Below, one piece after another: positions 52,828 to 62,462 of a stretch of 64,000 bases of DNA (position 1 is the stretch's first letter; every line of letters begins with the position of its first letter). The DNA comes from Neorhizobium galegae (GTDB taxonomy: Bacteria > Pseudomonadota > Alphaproteobacteria > Rhizobiales > Rhizobiaceae), in contig NZ_CP090095.1 in NCBI RefSeq assembly GCF_021391675.1, positions 377,501-441,500 of the forward strand. Reading direction: 5' to 3'. A model generated the notes under the pieces. That model did no database searches and was not told where the DNA came from. It saw nothing but the letters and a program-made list of their open reading frames with translations. A program made the translations under genes and the position numbers.

Positions 52828-53083
52828 AACTGACGAGATGCGGCCTGTTCGGGCCTGGTGTGCCGACGGCGAAGTTCATGTGGCGCTCGCCGACGGTCGC
52901 GTCATCGCGACGCCTCTCTGGTGGTATCCGTTCCTGTCGAAGCTGACCGACAACCAGCTGAACGACATCGAATTGATGTACGAAGGAATCTGGTGGACCG
53001 CTGTCGATGAGGGCATTTCGGTGAAAAGCATGTTCCTGGGCATAAAGGCACCCGGTGCCAAGGCACCGGAGAAGGCCGCCTGA
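52808..53083 (+). CDS. DUF2442 protein, possible antitoxin/DNA-binding partner
   Basis: 91 aa from ATG 52808 (a longer frame opens at 52784). DUF2442 pattern: RAWCADGEVHVALADGRVIA, 'PLWWYPFLSKLTDNQLNDIE', 'GIWWTAVDEGISVKSMFLG', then a Lys/Ala/Pro-rich tail. It overlaps DUF4160 by 20 bases, showing tight coupling, and ends 39 bp before pheT. If the pair is toxin-antitoxin-like, this would be the partner that binds or silences the DUF4160 protein; that is inference from family neighbourhoods. Confidence 0.82.
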   Translation: MTSLAFETDEMRPVRAWCADGEVHVALADGRVIATPLWWYPFLSKLTDNQLNDIELMYEGIWWTAVDEGISVKSMFLGIKAPGAKAPEKAA

Positions 53084-53122
53084 TCCGATTTTCCTGATGA
53101 TTTTGAGACGAGAACAAAGACA

Positions 53123-55546
53123 ATGAAATTCACACTCTCCTGGCTGAAGGATCATCTGGAAACGGATGCGACCCTCAATGAGATCTGCGAGCGCCTCACG
53201 GCGATCGGGCTTGAGGTCGAGGATGTCGATGACAAGGCGGCCTACAAGCCGTTCGTCATCGCCAGGGTTCTCTCTGCCGAAAAGCACCCGTCCGCGGATC
53301 GCCTCAAGGTGCTGATGGTCGATGCCGGTGACGGCAAGCCGGTGCAGGTCGTCTGCGGTGCGCCGAACGCACGCGCCGGTCTGGTCGGCGCGTTTGCGAA
53401 ACCTGGCACTTACGTTCCGGGCATCGACGTGACGCTGGCCGTCGGCAATATCCGCGGCGTCGAAAGCCATGGCATGATGTGCTCGGAAAAAGAGCTCGAC
53501 ATGTCGGACAATCACGATGGCATCATCGATCTGCCCGAGGATGCTCCGGTCGGCACGCCGTTCGCCTCCTATGCGGGCCTCGACGATCCGGTCATCGAGA
53601 TCAACCTGACGCCGAACCGTCCGGACTGCACGTCGATCCACGGCATCGCCCGCGATCTGGCGGCGTCGGGCCTCGGCACGCTGAAACCTCAGGCAAAGCC
53701 GGACTTCAAGACCGAAGGCCAGACCTCGATCGGCCTCAAGATCGTTCTCGACGACGGGCGGCTCTGCCCCGGTTTCGGCCTGCGCCTCGTGCGCGGCGTC
53801 AAAAACGGCCCGAGCCCATTGTGGATGCAGCAGCGGCTGAAGGCGATCGGCCTTCGCCCGATCAACGCGCTGGTCGATATCACCAACTTCATGACCTTCG
53901 ACCATGGCCGGCCGATGCACGTCTTCGATGCCGCCAAGGTGAAGGGCGACCTGACGGTGCGCCGTGCGTTGGAAGGCGAGACGGTGCTGGCGCTCGATAC
54001 GCGCGAATACAAGCTGAACCCCGGCAACGTCGTCATCGCCGACGACAACGGCGTGGAATCGATCGGCGGCATCATGGGTGGCGAACATTCGGGCTGCGAC
54101 GAAAACACCGTCGATGTTCTGATCGAATCGGCTCTCTGGGACCCGATCAACATCGCCAAGTCCGGCCGTTCGCTCGGCATCATCACCGATGCGCGCTACC
54201 GGTTCGAACGTGGCGTCGATCCGGAATACATGGTTCCCGGCCTTGACCGCACCACCCAGCTGGTGCTGGAACTCTGCGGCGGCGTGGCCGCGCAAGCGAA
54301 AGTCGTGGGTTACAAGGGCCATCAGCCGAAGATCGTCGACTTCCCTTATGCGGAAGTGAAACGCCTGACGGGCCTTGAAGTCTCGACCGAGGAAAGCCGT
54401 CATATCCTGACGCGACTTGGTTTCGCGGTCGAAGGTTCCGGAGAACGCGTTTCCGTCACCGTGCCGTCCTGGCGTCCTGACGTCGACGGCAAGGCCGACC
54501 TCGTCGAAGAAGTCATGCGCATTCATGGCGTCGACCAGATCAAGCCTGAGCCGATCGAAAAACTCTCGAGCGTCAATGCCAAGATCCTGACAACCCTGCA
54601 GATCCGCACCCGCACCGCCAAGCGGGCGCTTGCCTCGCGCGGCATGCTGGAAGCGGTCACCTGGTCGTTCATTCCGGAAGATCAGGCAAAGCTCTTCGGT
54701 GGCGGCGCCCGGGCGCTGAAGCTGGCGAACCCGATCGCCGCCGACATGTCCGACATGCGGCCGTCGCTGCTTCCGGGCCTGCTGGCTGCGGCACAGCGAA
54801 ATGCTGACAAGGGCTTTGGTGACGTGGCGATCTTCGAGGTGTCCGGCACTTACGAGAGCGACAGGCCGGAAGGCCAGCGCCGCGTTGCCGGCGGCATTCG
54901 TCGCGGCACGGCTACCATCAACGGCAGCGGCCGTCTCTGGTCGAACACTGCCAAGGGCGGCGGCAAGCTGGTCGATGTGTTCGACGCCAAGGCCGATGCG
55001 CTGGCGGTGCTCGAAGCCTGCGGCCTGCCGATGGGCAATGTGCAGATCGAGAAGGGCGCGCCGGAATGGTATCATCCGGGCCGCTCCGGCACCATCAAGA
55101 TGGGTCCGAAAGTCGTGCTCGGTTATTTCGGTGAATTCCATCCGAAGACGCTGGGTGCCCTGGACGTTTCCGGCGCGCTCTGCGGTTTCGAAGTATTCCT
55201 CGATGCCATGCCCGAGCCGAAGAAGAAGGCGACGCGCACCAAGCCGCCGCTTGAGCTTTCACCCTTCCAGGTGGTCAAACGCGACTTCGCTTTCGTGGTT
55301 TCGAGCGATGTGGAAGCCGGCGCGATCGTCAAGGCGGCGGTGACCGCCGACCGCAAGCTGATCACCGGCGTCAACGTCTTCGACGTGTTCGAAGGTGCGT
55401 CGCTCGGCGAGGGCCGGAAGTCGATTGCGGTCGAAGTGCTGATCCAGCCGGCCGAGCGCACGCTCACCGACGAGGATTTCGACGCGCTGACGGCCAAGAT
55501 CGTCGCCAATGTCGAAAAGACCACGGGCGGAACCTTGCGCGCCTGA
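53123..55546 (+). CDS. pheT: Phenylalanyl-tRNA synthetase beta subunit
   Basis: 807 aa, normal length. tRNA-binding OB domain (residues 40-150: [20 protein letters not shown]), B3/B4 editing region ([20 protein letters not shown], '[20 protein letters not shown]'), B5 DNA-binding-like domain (about residues 400-475), the catalytic-like core, and the C-terminal FDX-ACB domain ([20 protein letters not shown]). The editing site hydrolyses mischarged Tyr-tRNA-Phe. Start ATG 53123. An intrinsic terminator follows at 55577. Confidence 0.97.
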   Translation: MKFTLSWLKDHLETDATLNEICERLTAIGLEVEDVDDKAAYKPFVIARVLSAEKHPSADRLKVLMVDAGDGKPVQVVCGAPNARAGLVGAFAKPGTYVPGIDVTLAVGNIRGVESHGMMCSEKELDMSDNHDGIIDLPEDAPVGTPFASYAGLDDPVIEINLTPNRPDCTSIHGIARDLAASGLGTLKPQAKPDFKTEGQTSIGLKIVLDDGRLCPGFGLRLVRGVKNGPSPLWMQQRLKAIGLRPINALVDITNFMTFDHGRPMHVFDAAKVKGDLTVRRALEGETVLALDTREYKLNPGNVVIADDNGVESIGGIMGGEHSGCDENTVDVLIESALWDPINIAKSGRSLGIITDARYRFERGVDPEYMVPGLDRTTQLVLELCGGVAAQAKVVGYKGHQPKIVDFPYAEVKRLTGLEVSTEESRHILTRLGFAVEGSGERVSVTVPSWRPDVDGKADLVEEVMRIHGVDQIKPEPIEKLSSVNAKILTTLQIRTRTAKRALASRGMLEAVTWSFIPEDQAKLFGGGARALKLANPIAADMSDMRPSLLPGLLAAAQRNADKGFGDVAIFEVSGTYESDRPEGQRRVAGGIRRGTATINGSGRLWSNTAKGGGKLVDVFDAKADALAVLEACGLPMGNVQIEKGAPEWYHPGRSGTIKMGPKVVLGYFGEFHPKTLGALDVSGALCGFEVFLDAMPEPKKKATRTKPPLELSPFQVVKRDFAFVVSSDVEAGAIVKAAVTADRKLITGVNVFDVFEGASLGEGRKSIAVEVLIQPAERTLTDEDFDALTAKIVANVEKTTGGTLRA

Positions 55547-55576
55547 AACGGGTGGCCTGAATCACTTACGAAAGAT

Positions 55577-55613
55577 AGCCTGCCCCGCTGACGAAGCCGG
55601 GCAGGCTTTTTGT
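55577..55613 (+). terminator. Intrinsic terminator of the pheST operon
   Basis: AGCCTGCCC / GGGCAGGCT stem (55577-55585 with 55599-55607) and TTTTTGTTTT tail. Confidence 0.88.
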
Positions 55614-55626
55614 TTTGGAGGAACGG

Positions 55627-56244
55627 ATGCGCACACCGGGATCGATGAAGGGGCTCGAAGAACTCGGCCGGGTGCGGCTGTCGAAAAACTTCTTCTTCCG
55701 CGATTTCCTGTTTTCGGAGATAGCCAATTTCTACGCCATCCCGAACATGCCGGAAGATCCGGACCTGGCTATCGAAGCTGGCCGGCACCTCTGTGAGGAA
55801 CTGCTGGAACCGCTGCAGGCGACGTTCGGGCGGCTGCATCTGCGCTCCGGTTATCGCTGTGCCAAGGTCAACGAATTCGGCAACAAGAACAATCTCAATT
55901 GCTCCTCCAATGCCAACACGGCGGCCGACCATATCTGGGATCGGCGCGATGCCAAGGGCTTCATGGGTGCCACGGCCTGTGTCGTCTTCCCCTGGCTGAT
56001 CGACAACTATCACGACGACGGCGATTGGCAGAAGATGGCTTGGTGGATCCACGACCACCTGCCTTACTCGTCGATCATGGTCTTTCCGAAACTCTGGGCG
56101 ATGAACATCCAGTGGCACGAAAAACCTGCCCGGCGGATCCGAAGCTTCGCCGAGCCGCGGGGCGTCCTCACCAAGATCGGACTGCCCAACAACGAAGGCG
56201 ATCATTCCGAGCACTACATCGGGTTTCCGGCGCTTGAACGGTAA
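55627..56244 (+). CDS. Peptidase M15-like (D-Ala-D-Ala carboxypeptidase fold) hypothetical protein
   Basis: 205 aa from ATG 55627, with GGAGGAACGG upstream. Weak resemblance to the zinc-binding M15 fold: RLHLRSGYRCAKVNEFG, NANTAADHIWDRRDAKG (His/Asp positions), 'MNIQWHEKPARRIRSFAEPR' (late His). Such proteins are phage- or host-derived cell-wall peptidases, but this one lacks a signal peptide and I do not see all zinc ligands with confidence. Six aromatic-rich segments suggest a compact enzyme. It lies alone between pheT and a convergent gene. Confidence 0.55.
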   Translation: MRTPGSMKGLEELGRVRLSKNFFFRDFLFSEIANFYAIPNMPEDPDLAIEAGRHLCEELLEPLQATFGRLHLRSGYRCAKVNEFGNKNNLNCSSNANTAADHIWDRRDAKGFMGATACVVFPWLIDNYHDDGDWQKMAWWIHDHLPYSSIMVFPKLWAMNIQWHEKPARRIRSFAEPRGVLTKIGLPNNEGDHSEHYIGFPALER

Positions 56245-56259
56245 GCGATAGCGGACCGT

Positions 56260-56619
56260 TCAGGAATGCAGGTGATAGAGCTTGTTGACGATCATCCATC
56301 GGCCGTCGATCTTCAGAAGCGAGAGATAATCCGAAAACCGCATGCCGGCGAACTGGTCCACCACCTTGACCGTCGCGGCGTCGCCGGTAACGTCGAGCGT
56401 TTCGATCTGGATCAGCGGCTGCGTGCCGGCAGGGGCGGGACCTTCCGAGGTGACCGCCCCGATGAAGTCCTCGAGCGACAGCCACTCGACCGCTCCATCG
56501 TAGTTGCCGATGATGCACGCCTTCGGATGAAACGCCTTCCGAAGCGCTGCCTCATGCGCAAACGTCATTCCGTCCACATAGAGATGGATCACCGCCTGAA
56601 CGGCCCGCTCTTCGGACAT
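56260..56619 (-). CDS. NTF2-like (SnoaL / lumazine-binding-2) domain protein
   Basis: 119 aa. The alpha+beta-barrel NTF2 pattern is present: an N-terminal helix HLYVDGMTFAHEAALRKAFH, then DFIGAVTSEGPAPAGTQPLI and the paired strands TLDVTGDAATVKVVDQFAGM, YLSLLKIDGRWMIVNKLYH. Proteins of this kind are small polyketide cyclases, dehydratases or ligand carriers. Specific role unknown. It is convergent with the preceding gene and 77 bp from an aldo/keto reductase pointing the same way. Confidence 0.85.
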   Translation of the reverse strand: MSEERAVQAVIHLYVDGMTFAHEAALRKAFHPKACIIGNYDGAVEWLSLEDFIGAVTSEGPAPAGTQPLIQIETLDVTGDAATVKVVDQFAGMRFSDYLSLLKIDGRWMIVNKLYHLHS

Positions 56620-56695
56620 CGATTTTCTCCCGTGTTAGCTCCAGCATGCTAACACGGGAAGATGGAAATCCAAGGTTGCGTTAGCAAGAGCAAAC

Positions 56696-58703
<2,008 letters not shown>

Positions 58704-58894
58704 GATATTCCTCCAAAATTTTTTAAGTGAGTGGTTGAGCCTGGGAAAGGAGCCTGAGATTAGCCGATGTTCCGCCGCCGACCAGCCCCTATTTTGGGCG
58801 GACGATCACTTTTTCAAGCGCCGCATCCGGCGTGCCGTTGCGCTGTTCCCAGCAGGCCAATAAGGTGCGGCAACAATGCCATAGGGAGGCTCAC

Positions 58895-59881
58895 ATGCTG
58901 CGTTTCGGAATCCTGTCGACTGCCAAGATCGGTCATGAACAGGTGGTGCCGGCGATCCAGGATGCGGAGAACTGCGTCGTCACCGCCTTTGCCAGCCGCG
59001 ATCTCGCCAAGGCGCGGGCGCTCGCCGACCGTTTCGGCGCCCCGCATGCCTTCGGTTCCTACGACGAGATGCTGGCGTCCGAGGTCATCGACGCCGTCTA
59101 TATCCCGCTGCCGTCCAGCCAGCATGTCGAATGGTCGATCAAGGCCGCCGAAGCCGGCAAGCATGTGCTCTCCGAAAAGCCGATTGCGATCAAGGCGAGC
59201 GAGATCGAAGATCTGATCAAGGTGCGCGATCGCACCGGCAAGCTGATCTGTGAAGCGTTCATGGTCACTTACGCGCCGGTCTGGCTGAAGGTGCGCGAAC
59301 TCCTGAGCCAAAAGGCGATCGGCGAGCTGAAACACGTGCAGGGCTCGTTCAGCTATTTCAACCGCGACCCGTCCAACATGCGCAACATCCCGGAACTCGG
59401 CGGCGGCGCCCTGCCGGATATCGGCGTCTACCCGACGATCACGACCCGTTTCGTCACCGGCCAGGAACCGCAGCGGGTCCAGGCGTGCGTGGACCGCGAT
59501 CCCGGTTTCGGCACGGATATCTATTCCAGCGTCAAGGCGGATTTCGGTTCGTTCGAAATGACCTTCTACATCGCAACCCAGATGGCCGCCCGCCAGCTGA
59601 TGGTCTTCCACGGTACCGAGGGGTATATCGAGGTCAAGTCACCCTTCAATGCCGGCCGCTGGGGCGCCGAGGAAATCGAACTCACCAACCAGAACCACGC
59701 GGTGTCGCAGATCTTCCGCTTCCCGGACAGCCGGCAATACAAGCGCCAGGCGGAGGCCTTCGCGAAGGCCGCCAGGGGCGAGCCGGTCGAAGTCGTGACG
59801 CTCGAGAATTCGCTGGCGAACCAGAAGTTCATCGACGCGATCTATCGCGCCGGCGGGCACGACGGCTGGGAAGCGGTCTAG
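58895..59881 (+). CDS. Gfo/Idh/MocA-family oxidoreductase
   Basis: 328 aa from ATG 58895, with AGGGAGGCTCAC before it. N-terminal Rossmann domain: [20 protein letters not shown], '[20 protein letters not shown]', and the EKP motif [19 protein letters not shown]. The C-terminal alpha/beta domain carries [14 protein letters not shown] with the conserved Asp. Acts on a sugar or inositol derivative using NAD(P). Nearby GT and surface glycan genes leave open a role in sugar-nucleotide or polyol metabolism. Divergent from the aldo/keto reductases. Confidence 0.93.
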   Translation: MLRFGILSTAKIGHEQVVPAIQDAENCVVTAFASRDLAKARALADRFGAPHAFGSYDEMLASEVIDAVYIPLPSSQHVEWSIKAAEAGKHVLSEKPIAIKASEIEDLIKVRDRTGKLICEAFMVTYAPVWLKVRELLSQKAIGELKHVQGSFSYFNRDPSNMRNIPELGGGALPDIGVYPTITTRFVTGQEPQRVQACVDRDPGFGTDIYSSVKADFGSFEMTFYIATQMAARQLMVFHGTEGYIEVKSPFNAGRWGAEEIELTNQNHAVSQIFRFPDSRQYKRQAEAFAKAARGEPVEVVTLENSLANQKFIDAIYRAGGHDGWEAV

Positions 59882-59886
59882 TTCCG

Positions 59887-60243
59887 TCAGCGGCGGATGC
59901 GATATAGCCCGAAGCCGCCGAAGATGAGTGTGCAGGCCCAGGAAAAGCCGAGATGCACGAGCGGCTGCACATGCGGCGCGCGCGAAGCCAGCGCTGAAAA
60001 AACTCCGTAGTTAAGGACAAGGCCGACCGCAACGAGCGGCCAGAAACCCGGCTGGCGTGCTTGATCCCGAGCCATAGGAGCGATCCTGTGCAGGATCAGC
60101 GCGGCAACCAGGCCCGCACCGAGCGATATCAGCCGGTCTATCAGCGTGCCGGCCTCGGTCGCCGTAGTCAGCAGCTGCAGGAGCAGCGCATCGACGATGA
60201 TCAGCAGCGCGAGGAGAATGGCAAACCGGACGCGGTTGGTCAT
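59887..60243 (-). CDS. GtrA-like four-helix membrane protein
   Basis: 118 aa with four hydrophobic helices (FAILLALLIIVDALLLQLL, 'LISLGAGLVAALILHRI', FWPLVAVGLVLNYGVFSAL, 'LVHLGFSWACTLIFGGFGLY') and a basic end (RIRR). Length and the Asp in helix 1 and Asn in helix 3 recall GtrA proteins, which flip or present undecaprenyl-linked sugars. The similarity is loose, so only membrane topology is certain. It is last in the minus-strand glycan cluster. Confidence 0.65.
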   Translation of the reverse strand: MTNRVRFAILLALLIIVDALLLQLLTTATEAGTLIDRLISLGAGLVAALILHRIAPMARDQARQPGFWPLVAVGLVLNYGVFSALASRAPHVQPLVHLGFSWACTLIFGGFGLYRIRR

Positions 60244-60250
60244 CCTGCGG

Positions 60251-60613
60251 TCAGCCGTTGATCGCCAGCAGACCGGCGAAGATCAGCACGGTTCCGAGCG
60301 CATATCGAAACGTCAGCGGCTCGCCGAAGAACAATTGCGCCAGCAGCGGCACGAAGCAGAATGTCAGCCCCATGAAGGAATAGGCGAGCGTCAACGGCAC
60401 GGATTTCAGCACGTAGATCCAGACGATCGTGCCGAAACCGTAAAGCGCCAATGCTGCGATCAGCACCGGATTGGCGGCAAGTGCCAACAGCCCCCGCAGC
60501 GAGAAGTCTCCGACAGTGGAGCTGGTCATCTTGAAGAGAACCTGCCCCATGGCGATCAGCAGCGGCGTTCCGAGAAGCCCGAGCCAGGTGATGGGGGAAA
60601 GCGAGGCGAACAT
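60251..60613 (-). CDS. EamA/SMR-like small membrane transporter (ArnE-like)
   Basis: 120 aa, four helices: LSPITWLGLLGTPLLIAMGQ, VLFKM, 'LLALAANPVLIAALALYGFG', WIYVLKSVPLTLAYSFMGLT, 'FCFVPLLAQLFFGEPLTFRY'. It matches the half-size EamA/ArnE type that flips lipid-linked aminosugars across the inner membrane. It lies 7 bp downstream of the GtrA-like gene's upstream neighbour and 9 bp after the methyltransferase gene, so the glycan cluster is one operon. Substrate inferred as an undecaprenyl-phosphate sugar. Confidence 0.8.
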   Translation of the reverse strand: MFASLSPITWLGLLGTPLLIAMGQVLFKMTSSTVGDFSLRGLLALAANPVLIAALALYGFGTIVWIYVLKSVPLTLAYSFMGLTFCFVPLLAQLFFGEPLTFRYALGTVLIFAGLLAING

Positions 60614-60622
60614 CGAATATCC

Positions 60623-61321
60623 TCAGCCCGGCCGGTCTTCGCTGTAGAAGATATCGCGGCCGATATCCTCGCAGACATAGACTTCCGGCACCGGATGGGC
60701 GGCGCGCAGGAAGGAATGGGTGTAGGCGAAGAAGTTGAAATGCGGATTGAACGTGTAGCGGGATTCCCGTTCGCGCGGCACGACGATGATCAGCCGCTTT
60801 TTGGCGATCCGCCGCAGTTCCGCAATCGCCTTTTGATATTCCAGAACATGTTCGATCACATGGGTACAGACCACCGTGTCGAACTCGCCATCGGCAAACG
60901 GCAGGTCCTCGATCTTGGCGGCGACATATTCGACGCCTTCGATGGCAGCCGCGTCCTCGACGACGAAATCGACGCCGACCAGACGCGTGAGTTCGGGATG
61001 GGCGGCGCGGATATGGGTGAGCAGGGCGCCGGTGCCACAGCCGACATCGCAGACGCTGGTCCCGGTGAGCATGGAATTGATGCGCCGGATGCAGGCCGCC
61101 GAATTGTCCGTGCCTTCATGGACGCGCGGATGGTTGCGGTAGAGGTCCGCATATTCCTCCGCGGTCAGGAAAGGCGCCCGCTCCCGAAAGCTGGCGAGAT
61201 GGCTGATATGGTCGCCCCAGACGCGCTTGGCGAGCCAGAGGAAAAGCGGCGAATCCCGCAGGATCGGCGGCAGCAAATCCTCGATGACGAAGCGGATGCG
61301 GTTGGTGGTTTCCCGGTTCAT
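60623..61321 (-). CDS. SAM-dependent class I methyltransferase
   Basis: 232 aa. SAM-binding motif I is TSVCDVGCGTGALLTHIRAA, motif II-III ELTRLVGVDFVVEDAAAIEG and DTVVCTHVIEHVLEYQKAIA, typical UbiE/BioC-like. Upstream residues NRIRFVIEDLLPPILRDSP look like a glycan-cluster methyltransferase. It overlaps the GT2 gene by 4 bases (ATGA), so translation is coupled. Acceptor unknown: a sugar in a lipid-linked intermediate is plausible by context. Confidence 0.88.
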   Translation of the reverse strand: MNRETTNRIRFVIEDLLPPILRDSPLFLWLAKRVWGDHISHLASFRERAPFLTAEEYADLYRNHPRVHEGTDNSAACIRRINSMLTGTSVCDVGCGTGALLTHIRAAHPELTRLVGVDFVVEDAAAIEGVEYVAAKIEDLPFADGEFDTVVCTHVIEHVLEYQKAIAELRRIAKKRLIIVVPRERESRYTFNPHFNFFAYTHSFLRAAHPVPEVYVCEDIGRDIFYSEDRPG

Positions 61322-62325
61322 GCCGCTTTGGTCCTGCGCCGCTCGGGCTTGGCGGGCTGGGCCGTGATCGGCGCAGGATCGGCGGCATGGGCGCTGGCCG
61401 GCAGGCTCATATAATGGATACGGAGCTGTTCGGCCCGCGCGCGCGACACGGAATCGAGAATCAGCCCGGCGGTGAAGATCAGCAGCGAAACCAGCATCAG
61501 CACCAGTGAGAAAACCCAGGTGGGCATGCGCTCCACCAGGCCGGTCTGGAAATAGGCGACCAACACCGGCGCCATGAAGATCAGGCTCGCCGCCATGAAG
61601 GCGCCGCTGATCAGGCCGAAAAACGCGAAGGGCCGCGTTTCCTTCATCAGCATCGCAAACATCCAGAGGATCTTGGCGCCGTCCTTGAAGGTCGAGAGCT
61701 TGGAATGCGAGCCTTCCGGGCGCCTTCCGTAGTGGAGCTCGATCTCGCAGACCGGCAGCTTGAGCAGCGAGGCATGCACCGACATTTCGGTCTCGATCTC
61801 GAACCCGCCTGAGACCGCCGGAAAGCTCTTTACGAACCGGCGCGAGAAGGCCCGGTAACCGGAGAAGATGTCGGTGAAGTCAGGCGCGAACATCGTCCGG
61901 TAGAGGAAGTTGAACAGCCGGTTGCCCGCCGCATGACCCTGCCGCCCGGCATCCGCATGTACGCCGCGCCGAGTGCCGACCACCATGTCGGCGCGCTCGG
62001 TCAAGAGCGTGCGGACCAATTCTTCCGCATCCTGCGGCGCATAAGTGCCGTCTCCGTCGGCCATGATGTAGATGTCCGCATCGATGTCGGCGAACATGCG
62101 ACGCACCACATGGCCCTTGCCCTGCCGCCGCTCGCGCATCACCAGCGCCCCTGCAAGCATGGCCTGGAGGGCTGTGCCGTCCGTGGAATTGTTGTCGTAG
62201 ACAAAGATCCGGGCGCCCGGCAGAGCCTCGCGAAAGCCACGCACCACGCCGGCGATAGTCATCGCTTCGTTATAACAGGGCAGCAGGATTGCGATGTCGA
62301 AATGGCCGGTCAGGGCGTCGGTCAT
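61318..62325 (-). CDS. Glycosyltransferase family 2 with C-terminal membrane anchor
   Basis: 335 aa from ATG 62325 (an upstream GTG at 62343 is also possible). GT-A fold: FDIAILLPCYNEAMTIAGVV, 'IFVYDNNSTDGTALQAMLAG' and the DxD-like IMADGDGTYAPQDAEELVRT. Two helices near residues 225-300 (FAFFGLISGAFMAASLIFMA and 'WVFSLVLMLVSLLIFTAGLI') anchor it in the inner membrane, as in dolichyl-/undecaprenyl-phosphate sugar synthases. It heads the minus-strand cluster and likely makes an undecaprenyl-phosphate-sugar later flipped by the ArnE-like and GtrA-like proteins. Confidence 0.9.
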   Translation of the reverse strand: MTDALTGHFDIAILLPCYNEAMTIAGVVRGFREALPGARIFVYDNNSTDGTALQAMLAGALVMRERRQGKGHVVRRMFADIDADIYIMADGDGTYAPQDAEELVRTLLTERADMVVGTRRGVHADAGRQGHAAGNRLFNFLYRTMFAPDFTDIFSGYRAFSRRFVKSFPAVSGGFEIETEMSVHASLLKLPVCEIELHYGRRPEGSHSKLSTFKDGAKILWMFAMLMKETRPFAFFGLISGAFMAASLIFMAPVLVAYFQTGLVERMPTWVFSLVLMLVSLLIFTAGLILDSVSRARAEQLRIHYMSLPASAHAADPAPITAQPAKPERRRTKAA

Positions 62326-62462
62326 GTTGTTCACTCGATACACTGAAAACCGAACGCGGGAGTCTCCCGTGCCGCAGGCTTTACTATTTCTTGGGAAGGT
62401 TAAGGCTAGGTTTCCTCGACCCCCGAAACAGGCGAAAAGTCCGCACCAGGATGACGGAAAAC

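Noticed and set aside
52673..55141. Minus-strand frame of more than 820 codons
   Set aside because: Antisense of pheT and the DUF pair; no protein-like motifs.
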